Assembly: GCF_029023725.1 (NCBI RefSeq) | Contig: NZ_CP119075.1 | Location: 3,219,501-3,283,500 of the forward strand | DNA length: 64,000 nucleotides | Direction: 5' to 3' | DNA from: Synoicihabitans lomoniglobus | GTDB taxonomy: Bacteria; Verrucomicrobiota; Verrucomicrobiia; Opitutales; Opitutaceae | Part shown: in pieces, positions 44,997 to 55,343 of the stretch | Layout: every line of letters begins with the position of its first letter | How positions within the stretch are numbered: position 1 is the first letter of the stretch | Position numbers and translations under genes: made by a program | Notes under the pieces: model-generated | The model's input: only the letters and a program-made list of their open reading frames with translations | Told to the model about the DNA's origin: nothing | The model's database searches: none

Positions 44997-46895
44997 ATGA
45001 AATTCCCCCTGTTACTTCGGCTTGTCGGCACATTGCTCAATGCTTCGCTCCTGGCCGCCACGGAGCCTGCGGCCAATGAGGATTCACCGCGCCCACAACC
45101 CAACATCCTCTGGATTACCAGCGAGGATCACGGCATTGAGATGGGGTGCTACGGCGATGCCTTCGCCACCACCCCACATGTCGATCAACTCGCGACCCAG
45201 GGACTTACTTACCGCTTCGCCTGGTCCAACGCCCCCGTCTGCGCCGCCGCCCGCACTACTTTGATCACGGGCGTTTATCCGACGTCCACGGGGAGCGAAC
45301 ACATGCGCAGCCGCGTGCCATTTCCCGCCGGGATCGAGATGTATCCCCAACTGCTACGTAAAGCTGGCTACTACTGCACCAATAACGCCAAGGAGGATTA
45401 CAATCTCAACCAGCCAGGCCGGGTCTGGGACATTTCATCCCCCCAGGCCCATTGGCGTGATCGACCCGCAAACCAGCCTTTTTTCGCCATCTTCAATTCC
45501 ACGGTCAGCCACGAACACGCGATCCGCACGCGTCCTCATAGCCTCGTGCACGATCCCGCTCAGGTGCGCGTCCCGGCCTACCATCCCGATACGCCGGAGG
45601 TCCGCCATGATTGGGCCCAGTATTACGACTCGGTCTCGGAGGCCGACACCATCGCCGGAGATCGCCTCGCTGAGCTCGCCGCGGCCGGGCTCACCGACGA
45701 CACCATCGTATTCTACTACGGGGACCATGGTTCCGGCATGCCTCGGTCCAAACGCTGGCCGGGTAACTCCGGACTGCGCGTGCCTCTTGTGGTCTACATT
45801 CCGCAAAAATTCCGCGACCTGCGCCCTCCGGAATACACCCCCGGCGGCATGTCGGATCGCTTGGTGAGCTTCGTCGATTTCGCGCCTACCCTGCTCAGCC
45901 TCGCCGGGGTTAAGCCGCCCGCCTGGATGCAAGGCCACGCCTTTCTCGGGCGGTATGACACCCCGCCCCAACCTTTCTTGTTCGGGTTCCGCGGTCGCAT
46001 GGACGAACGCTACGACCTGGTGCGCACAGTCACCGACGGCCGTTTCGTTTACCTGCGCAACTACCTGCCCTTCCGACCGGCTGGCCAACACATCGCCTAC
46101 CAGTTTCGCACCGACACCACCCGAATCTGGTGGCAGCTGCACGAGGCCCACGCACTCTCCCCGGAGCAGGATGCCTTTTGGCATCCCCGGGCACCCGAGG
46201 AGCTCTACGACCTGCAGACCGATCCCGACGAAGTCCACAACCTCGCCGACTCGCGCGAGTATCAGGAAATCAAAGCCCGCCTCCGCACCGCGCAGCAGGC
46301 GCAGGCCCGCGCCACCCTCGATGTAGGATTCCTGCCCGAAGGGGAACTGCACCACCGCGAACCCGGCGTATCGCCCTACGCCTTTGCCCGCGACCCCGGC
46401 GTTTATCCCTTCGAGCGCATCTTCGCCACCGCTGAGCTCGCTTCCCTGCTCGACCCCGCCGCGATCCCCGAACTAGTGCAAAGACTGAGCGACACCGATA
46501 ATACCGTGCGCTACTGGGCCGTGCTCGGCCTGCTGATGCGTAAGTCCGCCGGGGGACCAACCGGCCGCGACGCCCTGCGTGTCGCCCTCCATGATTCCTC
46601 GCCCGACGTGCGCATCGCGGCGGCCGAGACGCTCGCCCTCTACGGATCCCCTGCGGATCGGACGATGACACTCGATCTGCTGGCCCAGGCCGCCGATCCG
46701 ACGCAATCGGACGCCCTCATCCCGATGGCCGCCCTCAATGCCATCGACGATCTGGGGCCTATCGCGCTCCCCATTCGCCCCATCCTCGCCGCCTACGCCG
46801 CGCATTCCGAACAACTGCCTCCGGACCGTTACCTTGGTTATTTGCAGAACCTGCTCGCGCGCTACCAACCACCGGCGGCCAGCGATCTTCAATGA
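44997..46895 (+). CDS. Type I sulfatase with non-canonical CAAAR motif and HEAT-like tail
   Basis: The 632-residue protein has a signal peptide (residues 1 to about 21). The core reads NILWITSEDHGIEMGCYGD, then the modification motif C82-A-A-A-R86, in which Ala replaces the usual Pro. Later blocks are FFAIFNSTVSHEHAIR and FYYGDHGSGMPRSKRWPG. CxAxR is a permitted variant of the sulfatase signature, so FGE could still act on it. The last about 130 residues (RYWAVLGLLMRKSAGG, IAAAETLALYGS) form HEAT-like helical repeats. It is transcribed divergently from the LacI gene and followed by a truncated AKR. Substrate unknown. Confidence 0.87.
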   Translation: MKFPLLLRLVGTLLNASLLAATEPAANEDSPRPQPNILWITSEDHGIEMGCYGDAFATTPHVDQLATQGLTYRFAWSNAPVCAAARTTLITGVYPTSTGSEHMRSRVPFPAGIEMYPQLLRKAGYYCTNNAKEDYNLNQPGRVWDISSPQAHWRDRPANQPFFAIFNSTVSHEHAIRTRPHSLVHDPAQVRVPAYHPDTPEVRHDWAQYYDSVSEADTIAGDRLAELAAAGLTDDTIVFYYGDHGSGMPRSKRWPGNSGLRVPLVVYIPQKFRDLRPPEYTPGGMSDRLVSFVDFAPTLLSLAGVKPPAWMQGHAFLGRYDTPPQPFLFGFRGRMDERYDLVRTVTDGRFVYLRNYLPFRPAGQHIAYQFRTDTTRIWWQLHEAHALSPEQDAFWHPRAPEELYDLQTDPDEVHNLADSREYQEIKARLRTAQQAQARATLDVGFLPEGELHHREPGVSPYAFARDPGVYPFERIFATAELASLLDPAAIPELVQRLSDTDNTVRYWAVLGLLMRKSAGGPTGRDALRVALHDSSPDVRIAAAETLALYGSPADRTMTLDLLAQAADPTQSDALIPMAALNAIDDLGPIALPIRPILAAYAAHSEQLPPDRYLGYLQNLLARYQPPAASDLQ

Positions 46896-46920
46896 TCTCG
46901 TGCTCACCTGGTCTCCCCCC

Positions 46921-47334
46921 ATGCTCTATCGCCCTCTTGCTGGCCTCGAAGCGGTTTCCGCGCTTTGCCTCGGTGCCGGACCCTTTGGTTCCCAGCTTCC
47001 CGCCGCCCGCGCCTACGATCTGCTGGACGCCTTCGTGAACGTCGGGGGCAACTTCATCGACACCGCCCACATCTATGGCGCCTGGGCACCGCAGGGCGAA
47101 AACGGCGGCTGCGGCAACAGCGAGGTGACCGTCGGCCGTTGGCTACGCCAGAACGGCCACCGGGATCGGATGATTGTCGCCACCAAGGGAGGACATCCCG
47201 ACTTCGCCACGGGTGAGACCCGCCTTACCCGCGAAGGACTGCGAAGGTTTCGCGCATGCGCCAACTGGTCGAGCATGATGTGTCGAAACCGTGTTACATG
47301 CCAACCGTGTGGGGCTTCGGCTAGTCGGTGCTAA
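46921..47334 (+). pseudogene. Truncated aldo/keto reductase at the island edge
   Basis: About the first 108 residues match the AKR at 12573: FIDTAHIYGAW with the catalytic Asp and Tyr, and MIVATKGGHPDF with the catalytic Lys. Similarity stops near 47240, after LTREGLR, where the helix leading to the catalytic His should follow. The frame then reads about 30 unrelated residues to a stop at 47332-47334. The C-terminal two thirds are missing, so the protein cannot form a barrel. The break lies about 210 bases from the att-like repeat. It follows a sulfatase by 25 bases, as does the intact AKR. Confidence 0.8.
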
Positions 47335-47422
47335 AGAAGCCCACATGGTCAGGTGGTGACGTAAGCTGGGCCATAGGGCCGTTAGTCTGGAAGTCGCTGA
47401 CTCTGACGCCTTAGGACACGAA

Positions 47423-47452
47423 AAAGCGCCTAGTGACATCACTAGACGCTTT
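47423..47452 (-). terminator. Terminator downstream of tRNA-Gly
   Basis: On the minus strand an AAAGCG...CGCTTT stem with one mismatch and an inner TAGTGA/TCACTA arm is followed by TT. It begins 8 bases after the encoded CCA and is the terminator brought in with the island side. Confidence 0.65.
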
Positions 47453-47459
47453 AAGAAAA

Positions 47460-47535
<76 letters not shown>

Positions 47536-47603
47536 TTGAGGGAAGGCAGACAAGAATGAGCCGGGCTGCCTCCGTCAATAGGTTTTTTGGTGATAATTTC
47601 GGA

Positions 47604-48506
47604 TCACTCGATGACCTCCAAATCAAATACCTGTTGATTACGAGCCGATCGCGGCAACGGCACCAGTCCGCTCGCCTCCAACGCCGCCGAAATTTCATCG
47701 CCATACCAGTGGCGCAACCAGGGTAATAGCGTCGGCGCGCGCTCACGCAAAAAAACCAAACGCAGCGCGACCCGCAGCGGATAATCCCCGGCGTGGAGGT
47801 TCTCCGGCGAGGGGCCAAACGCGACTTCCCCGGGTTCGGGGGCCACGAGCAGAGCCTTAAATTCTTCCTGACCCGGGCCCAACCAAGGCACAAAGGCCAG
47901 ACCACCGTCGTCCGCCCGCACGGCCGCCAAGGCACCGGCGGTGCGATCGAACCGCCGCACCTCGGCCCGGACGGGTTGGTCATGCAGCACAAAGTGCTCG
48001 ATCAGCGTTTGCGCGAATCCGTCGGCCGACGTCGTGACAACCGGCACAATCGGCACCGCCGCCGCGGGACCGGCATCGCCCAGGTCTCCCCACCGCATGG
48101 TCGCCGCATGACCGCCCGTGCCCAAAAGCTGTGCGATCATGGTAAAATCGATTTGCTCGACCTTCAGGCTGCGTGGGGCCACCACCACGGCCGTGGCGTA
48201 GCCGGCCGGCACCGCCACGTAGGCTTCCGGCAACGGGTCGGCTCCGGGATCGTCCACGAGCACCGCGATATCGAGGTTGCCCGCCAACAGCATGTCCCGG
48301 CCGGGTCGGCTCCCGGCAAAATCGACGCGCACGGTCAGAGCATCAGCCGTGGCGCGGGATTCGATCGCGGTCACCACCGATGGCCCCAACAGATCCGATC
48401 CCCCCCAATGCATCGTCTCCGCGCCCAGAGCCGCCACCGCCATCGTGGCGCCCACCCCTCTCAGCCCGCGTAAGGTGCGAACGCGCAGATTACGGCAAAT
48501 TTTCAT
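47604..48506 (-). CDS. PstS-like periplasmic substrate-binding protein
   Basis: The 300-residue protein has an N-terminal hydrophobic export segment and the PBP-like fold of PstS (GSDLLGPSVVTAIESRA, AGSRPGRDMLLAGNLDIAVL, and a C-terminal YPLRVALRLVFL). The phosphate-contact GSD is kept, but the typical PstS SGT/SRDSGSGT loop is not obvious. It starts 12 bases after the Wzc-like kinase, so it is probably part of the exopolysaccharide operon rather than a phosphate importer; no transporter genes are near. Confidence 0.65.
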   Translation of the reverse strand: MKICRNLRVRTLRGLRGVGATMAVAALGAETMHWGGSDLLGPSVVTAIESRATADALTVRVDFAGSRPGRDMLLAGNLDIAVLVDDPGADPLPEAYVAVPAGYATAVVVAPRSLKVEQIDFTMIAQLLGTGGHAATMRWGDLGDAGPAAAVPIVPVVTTSADGFAQTLIEHFVLHDQPVRAEVRRFDRTAGALAAVRADDGGLAFVPWLGPGQEEFKALLVAPEPGEVAFGPSPENLHAGDYPLRVALRLVFLRERAPTLLPWLRHWYGDEISAALEASGLVPLPRSARNQQVFDLEVIE

Positions 48507-48518
48507 GTAAAACAGGGG

Positions 48519-50690
48519 CTAACGGCCCGGTTCATCGAGGTCGATTCGTTCAGGGCCTCCGTCCGCAGTTTTGTCGACCGCCGGGCGGGATGAACGGGAT
48601 TTAGCGCGACGGCGGTTACTCTCACCGTAGTAGGCGTAATTGTGCGCGTAATAGCCGTAATCTTCGCCGCTGTCGGCCGGCACTTGATTCAATATGGCTC
48701 CAAACAAGGTCGTGTGCGCACTGGCCAGGGTCTGCTGCGCGCGAATCGTCATGGCCTGCGGATTGCGCCGGTGCTGGATCAGCAGCAAAGCGCCATCCAT
48801 GGTGGTCGAGAGCACGGAGGCATCGCTCACGCCGATGATGGGGGGCGAATCGAACAGGATGCGATCGTAGCGGCCGCGCGTTTCCGTGATGAGCTCCTGC
48901 AGGCGGCGCGTGTGCAACATGCCCAAAGTGAAGTCGGTGACGCCGCCGCTGCCGATCACGTCCAACTCCGGGGCGGCGCCCACCTGAATCACGTCGTCGA
49001 GACTGGCGTCGCCTTTGAGATAGTCCGCCAGGCCCGGCTCGCGTTTCCATCCACCCAGGCGGTGTTGGGTGGGCCGCCGGAGATCGGCATCGACCAGCAG
49101 GACCTTTTGACCGCTGCGCGCCATCACCAGTGCCAGTCGGTGCACGGTGGTCGATTTGCCCTCGCCCGGTCCGGCCGAGACAATCGACAGGGCGATGGAA
49201 TCCGCCTGGGGCAAGGCAAGGTTGAGGTTGGTCTGCAGCACGCGAAACGGCTCGGTCGCCACCATGTCGTCGGGATCGAAAGCGGCGGCATCGGCCAACC
49301 ACGGGATCACACCCACGACCGGCACTTGCAGCCGGGTTTCGATATCGGCCACGTTGCGAAAACTGGTGTCGAAATATTCAATCGCCACCGCGACGCCGAT
49401 GCCCAGCAGCAGCCCGACGGTCAGGGCCAGCACGAGATTCACCGTCCAGCTCGGTTTGCTCGCCCGCCGGGCGGGACGGGCTTCACCGAGGAGTTCGATC
49501 GTGCGCTTAGGCACTTGGAAATCGATCTCCCGTTGGCGCAACGTGAGTTTGAGCGTGGTCAGCAATCGCGTGCTGTCCTCGAGGTCCTGGGCCGCCTCCT
49601 CGAACGGACGCACCCGGTCGCGCGCCGACAGGATTTGTTCGACCTTGGCGGCGCTGAGTTGGCGTTCGAGTTCCGCCACCCGGGAGGAGGCTTCCTGGTA
49701 GGCGATTTCGAGGGCTTTTTCGTAACCCCGCAATTGGCCGTCGAGTTGCTCGCGAATCTTGAGCCGGTTTTCCACCGCGGCGACGAGATCGGGGTGAGCG
49801 CTGCCGAGGCGGGCCCGCAGGCGGGTCTCGGTTTGGTCGGTGACGAGATACGCCTGCAACAAGTCCTGAATGTTCGCGTCGGAGATGAGCTCCGAGTTCA
49901 CCAGATTGACGCGTTCCTCGAAGGGGATGTCGCGGAACCGCTCCCACCGGGTCTTGCGCCCGATGGCGTCGACGCGCAGCGCGATGAGCGAGTTCTGCAT
50001 CTGGCGCAGGGTCTCGATCTCCATGTCGGAGTAGCGGGCGTTCAGGTCGACTCCGGCGAGGTTGAGGTCGTTGCGCAACTGCTCGACGCGGTCACGTTGG
50101 GCGGTGACTTCGCGTTCCTGGATTTCCAGCTCGTTGCGCAGCTTGCTCAAGCCTTCGCGTTGTTCAGAGGTGGCGAAGGCGATGCGATCCTCGGAGTAAA
50201 CGCGGGCAATTTCGTTGGCGATGTCGGCGGCCAACTGCGGGCGCTGCGCATACACGTTGATGTCGATGAACGAGGAATTGCGCGGCGATTCCAGCTGCAG
50301 CATCTCGTTGACCAAATACCCCAGCGTGATGTCGATCGGCAGCGCTTCCGGGCTGTCCAGCATGAGACCGATCTCGCGATTGAGATCAAGGTGTTCAATG
50401 ACCGGATACAGGATCTTGGGGGACTGCATGATCTTGAACTGATCCTGCAGGAAATACGGATCGTAGGCGGCGCTGCCCTGATTCTGAAAGAGCTTCACTG
50501 CGCCGTCGGGCTTCTCCACCCGCACCTGCGCGGTGGAAAGATACCACTTGGGCAACAGCATCGTCACCACCGCCGCCGTGGCCAAAACGATCAGCGTCAA
50601 CCCCGCCACCATGGCTTTGCGTTGACGCAGGATGCGCAGGAAATCCGCGAGTGTAGTGTGATCCTGACGGGAGAGAGGCGCAGCCATCAA
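48519..50690 (-). CDS. Wzc-like polysaccharide co-polymerase with tyrosine-kinase domain
   Basis: The 723-residue protein has a Wzz domain with a first transmembrane segment near residue 30-50 (MVAGLTLIVLATAAVVTMLL). A long coiled-coil periplasmic region follows, then a second transmembrane segment (LVLALTVGLLLGIGVAVAI) near residue 425. The cytoplasmic BY-kinase domain has Walker A (GPGEGKST), A' (VLLVDADLRRP) and B (ILFDSPP). A tyrosine-rich C-terminal cluster (YGYYAHNYAYYGE) is the likely autophosphorylation site. It controls chain length and export of an exopolysaccharide or O-antigen. Confidence 0.92.
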   Translation of the reverse strand: MMAAPLSRQDHTTLADFLRILRQRKAMVAGLTLIVLATAAVVTMLLPKWYLSTAQVRVEKPDGAVKLFQNQGSAAYDPYFLQDQFKIMQSPKILYPVIEHLDLNREIGLMLDSPEALPIDITLGYLVNEMLQLESPRNSSFIDINVYAQRPQLAADIANEIARVYSEDRIAFATSEQREGLSKLRNELEIQEREVTAQRDRVEQLRNDLNLAGVDLNARYSDMEIETLRQMQNSLIALRVDAIGRKTRWERFRDIPFEERVNLVNSELISDANIQDLLQAYLVTDQTETRLRARLGSAHPDLVAAVENRLKIREQLDGQLRGYEKALEIAYQEASSRVAELERQLSAAKVEQILSARDRVRPFEEAAQDLEDSTRLLTTLKLTLRQREIDFQVPKRTIELLGEARPARRASKPSWTVNLVLALTVGLLLGIGVAVAIEYFDTSFRNVADIETRLQVPVVGVIPWLADAAAFDPDDMVATEPFRVLQTNLNLALPQADSIALSIVSAGPGEGKSTTVHRLALVMARSGQKVLLVDADLRRPTQHRLGGWKREPGLADYLKGDASLDDVIQVGAAPELDVIGSGGVTDFTLGMLHTRRLQELITETRGRYDRILFDSPPIIGVSDASVLSTTMDGALLLIQHRRNPQAMTIRAQQTLASAHTTLFGAILNQVPADSGEDYGYYAHNYAYYGESNRRRAKSRSSRPAVDKTADGGPERIDLDEPGR

Positions 50691-50762
50691 CTTACAGCAG
50701 ACGAGCGGGAGATCGTGGCGGCAAGGCCGGAGTCGCCTTCATATCCGGCAGAAAAATCCGGA

Positions 50763-51941
50763 TTAGAAGGAATACCGGACATCGACGCCGATGCGCTCGC
50801 GCTCGAGGCCCCGGTTCGGATCATCCGATTCGGTGAGATCGTAATCGTAGGTGCCGGACACCGTCCAATGGCGCTGCGGTTGGTAGGTCAGAGCGAGGCC
50901 GGCCCGTTGGGTGGTCTCGTCCCGGTCCGGCGAAATGCCCGTGCGACCATTCAGGGTGGAGGGTTCGACGTTGTAGAACACCGAACCGAAAATCTGAGCG
51001 GTCATCGCATGCTGGAGGTTCACGAAGAAACGGTTCACCTGCACGTCCGTGTAGATGTCGACGTTGGAACTCTCCTCGACGGCATGGATGTATCCGGCGG
51101 CGACGAAGCTCTTTTCGCCATACTGGTAACGACCGGTGATCTCGGCGTAGGGTGCGTCGTCATCGGGGGCCCCCCACCGGAAACGCTGTTCCAGACCGAC
51201 GCGGGCACTCAGGGAAACTTGTTCGCTCGGCGCATAATCGAGGCCCGCGAGATAATACAGGGAGACCTTGTCCTTCCGATTGCCTCCCGTGTCATAGCCC
51301 ACGTTGAGGTAACGGAACTCGCCGAGAACTTTCGTCGCTTCGGAAACCTCATAGTCGGCGGACGCCCCGGCCAACAACTCGGCGCGGTTCAATTGCGACG
51401 CCAAGGTGGGCAGATCAAAATCGTAGATGCTCGACCGCACTTTCAAGGTGTAGCCGACGCGCTGGGTGAGTTTGCTCAGGAACGTGCCGTCGAGCTGGTT
51501 GCTGCGAAACGATTGATCGGTGTTGAGCGGAATGCCCGCGAGAAGCGATTCCGGGTTCTCCGCGATCATGTAGACGTTGTTAAAATCGATCGTCGTGCTC
51601 TGGCTGAAAGCGTGAGCGAGCCGCACATTGAAGGTGTGGCTGATCAACTCCTGATTCTGCGGACGATCCTCCACGTGATCGTAGGAAAGGTGGTAACCCG
51701 CGGTCAGGAACGTCTGGTCGGTGAGCGATGAATTGAAACTCAGCGACGGGGCCAGCCGATACACCATGCTGGAAATCTCCCCGGTGGCTCCGCCGAAGAT
51801 GTTGGAATCATGGTAAACACCTCCGCCCAAACGGACGATAAATGCCTGCCCCAAATCCTCCTCCGGGATCGGCGCATACACCGCCGACAACGACGTCGAC
51901 AGCAAGGCGGCAAGGATCAGGGCAATGGGGCGCTTCATCAT
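50763..51941 (-). CDS. Outer-membrane beta-barrel protein of the exopolysaccharide module
   Basis: Start 51941 (Met-Met-Lys) opens a signal peptide ending AVYA; a further upstream Met adds a non-signal extension. The about 392-residue product has alternating hydrophobic strands with aromatic ends (FLTAGYHLSYDHVED, GVDVRYSF) and ends in Phe, as outer-membrane barrels do. Sixteen or more strands are plausible. Proteins of this type in verrucomicrobial and EpsL-like loci accompany capsule or exopolysaccharide export. It is between the PMT-like transferase and Wzc. Confidence 0.75.
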   Translation of the reverse strand: MMKRPIALILAALLSTSLSAVYAPIPEEDLGQAFIVRLGGGVYHDSNIFGGATGEISSMVYRLAPSLSFNSSLTDQTFLTAGYHLSYDHVEDRPQNQELISHTFNVRLAHAFSQSTTIDFNNVYMIAENPESLLAGIPLNTDQSFRSNQLDGTFLSKLTQRVGYTLKVRSSIYDFDLPTLASQLNRAELLAGASADYEVSEATKVLGEFRYLNVGYDTGGNRKDKVSLYYLAGLDYAPSEQVSLSARVGLEQRFRWGAPDDDAPYAEITGRYQYGEKSFVAAGYIHAVEESSNVDIYTDVQVNRFFVNLQHAMTAQIFGSVFYNVEPSTLNGRTGISPDRDETTQRAGLALTYQPQRHWTVSGTYDYDLTESDDPNRGLERERIGVDVRYSF

Positions 51942-51990
51942 CAGCAGGTTATGCGTAGTCAGGTAGAGGAATGCCCCCGTCAGGTGCAAA

Positions 51991-53739
51991 TCATTTTCCC
52001 CTGGGTCTCACCCACGCGGGATCGAGCAACAATTGAAAGTTCTGCGCCAATGATCGCGACTCCCGCAACGGGAAGTCCCGCGGCAATCGCCCGGAGATCA
52101 ATCCCGTGTAAACCTTACCCCATTCGCCGAACCGGGTCGTGCTCACTTCGCCGCCCAACAACTCCGAGAAAAACGGGCGGTCGAGCGTCTCGGGCGTGAG
52201 CACCAGAGCCAAAAGATGTTGGTCCACATTGACCGCATAAAAATCCCGCAAGGTGTGCGGCTGCGCCCACACCCGTTGCCCCGAATACCAAGCCGCCCCC
52301 GCCGGCACGTCCGCCATCCAACCCGCCACCGGATCGCCGCGGCGAGTCACCTCGTGACCCAGGTTGATGAAAAACGACGGGTAGTAAGGCGGATAACTGA
52401 AATGAATGCGGCGCGGCTCCGCCAAGTCATGCATCAGCGGCAGGGCCTGCACCGCCAACAACCCGCACGCCGCCCAGCGCGGGGCGCGTTTCAATACGTC
52501 ACTACTCGCCACCAACACCATGAAAAACCCCGCCCCAAACAGGATGATCAACGGTGCTGCGATGGCCGTGGACCCACGCTCCCCTTCCCCCGAGTTCAGC
52601 ATGCCCTGGGCGACCACCATGACCCCCAACGCCAAGGCGAACACCGTGCGCAGGCGATTCGAGCTCTTCCGTCGAAAACGATAAATCCAGCCCGTGACAA
52701 AAAACGCCGTCAGCACCAAGCCGCCATCGGACCACAACCGATCGCGCAGGGTGTGCTGCACGGCCGCCAGGGTTTTACTCCCGACTTTGTTCAGATTGAT
52801 CGCGGGGGATTCGGCCGACAGCGTCGTGCGCCACACCGCCGGATCGGCCGTCGGATCGCCGCTGCGCAACGCCACATCCTGCGCCGCCAGCGCCACGGGC
52901 GAGCCAGTGAGTTCGATGTTTCGCCACACCCACGGCAACGCCACCAGCACCGCCAAACCCAGCGCGATTCCCGCCGCCGCCGGCACCCGCCGCCACCACG
53001 CATGGCCCGCCACCACCAGCACGAGCAGGCCCAGCGGGTAGTCGGTTAAAAACAGGAGTCCCGCCATCAGACCGGCAACGCCCCACGCCGCCAGCGCTCG
53101 GCGCCGTCGATCGTCGTCCATCGCTTGATCCGCCGCTGCCAAACCTTGAAACAGTCCCAGCAACAACACCATCGCGAGCGCGGTGCCGTCGACCGCCACC
53201 ACGTGCGCCCACACCGGCGTGGAAATCAACAGAGCCAACCCCGCCACCGTGCCGACCGTGGCGTCAAACAACCGCGTGCCGAGGCGCCACGTCTGCACCG
53301 CCGCGATCCACAACAGCACGACATTGATGACCAGCAGCAGGTAATCCGCGCCAAAACCATCCGGCGGATTCGGCGCGTCAGCGAACAGCCCCGCGCGCAT
53401 CGACTCGGGCAGCACCGCCATGGCCGCTCCCAGGACGAGGGCGTAACCGGGAGCCTGATACAATTCCGGCAGCCGGCGGTCGGTCTCGAACAGGCGGCCG
53501 TGTCGCTCCATCACCGCATGCGCCTGCGGATAATTGATCGAGGTCGTAAAACCCGCGCCGGTGGCTAGAGATCGCCCGAGATCGGCTTGGCGCAACGTCT
53601 CTTCCGTGCGCGGACCGTGAAACTGCTTGAAGGCCACGGTGAACGACAGCGCGAGCAGGCCGAGCACCACCACCACGCCTTTGAGCGCGGCGGTCCCCCG
53701 TCCCTGCTCCAACCAGTGAATCCAGTTCTGCACGCTCAT
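51991..53739 (-). CDS. Membrane glycosyltransferase of the PMT/ArnT type
   Basis: The 582-residue protein has about ten hydrophobic segments (for example GVVVVLGLLALSFTVAF, TVAGLALLISTPVWAHVVAV). An extracytoplasmic loop near the N-terminus (RQADLGRSLATGAGFTTSIN and LPELYQAPGYALVLGAAM) resembles dolichyl-phosphate-mannose/ArnT-like transferases, though no clear DE pair is seen. It should transfer a sugar from a lipid carrier on the outer face of the inner membrane. It begins 31 bases after the NtrC-type regulator and leads the exopolysaccharide genes. Confidence 0.75.
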   Translation of the reverse strand: MSVQNWIHWLEQGRGTAALKGVVVVLGLLALSFTVAFKQFHGPRTEETLRQADLGRSLATGAGFTTSINYPQAHAVMERHGRLFETDRRLPELYQAPGYALVLGAAMAVLPESMRAGLFADAPNPPDGFGADYLLLVINVVLLWIAAVQTWRLGTRLFDATVGTVAGLALLISTPVWAHVVAVDGTALAMVLLLGLFQGLAAADQAMDDDRRRRALAAWGVAGLMAGLLFLTDYPLGLLVLVVAGHAWWRRVPAAAGIALGLAVLVALPWVWRNIELTGSPVALAAQDVALRSGDPTADPAVWRTTLSAESPAINLNKVGSKTLAAVQHTLRDRLWSDGGLVLTAFFVTGWIYRFRRKSSNRLRTVFALALGVMVVAQGMLNSGEGERGSTAIAAPLIILFGAGFFMVLVASSDVLKRAPRWAACGLLAVQALPLMHDLAEPRRIHFSYPPYYPSFFINLGHEVTRRGDPVAGWMADVPAGAAWYSGQRVWAQPHTLRDFYAVNVDQHLLALVLTPETLDRPFFSELLGGEVSTTRFGEWGKVYTGLISGRLPRDFPLRESRSLAQNFQLLLDPAWVRPRGK

Positions 53740-53770
53740 CCGGTGGCGATTGCGCTGGGTAACGGAGCGC

Positions 53771-55177
<1,407 letters not shown>

Positions 55178-55343
55178 TCTGACGCCAAGCGTCGGCCTGC
55201 GGTCAAGCCTAGGTGCGACGAATTGACTCGCCCCTCGCCGCCCGCCATGGAACTGGGCGTCGCGTTGGGAGTCTCATGGAAAGCCCCTTGTTCTCGTCCG
55301 CCGAGCTCGTCTCACCATAGTTTCATCCCTCCCTGATCAACTT

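Noticed and set aside
47257-47325. A 22-codon frame after the AKR break as an integrase remnant
   Set aside because: Too short and without any recombinase motif.
48642-51731. A 1029-residue open frame on the plus strand
   Set aside because: It lies opposite Wzc and the outer-membrane barrel, has composition typical of antisense frames and no recognisable domain.
55274-55293. A possible sigma-54 promoter (TGG...TTG spacing) upstream of the lipoprotein-like gene
   Set aside because: The essential -12 GC is missing (TTGTT instead of TTGC), so support is too weak.
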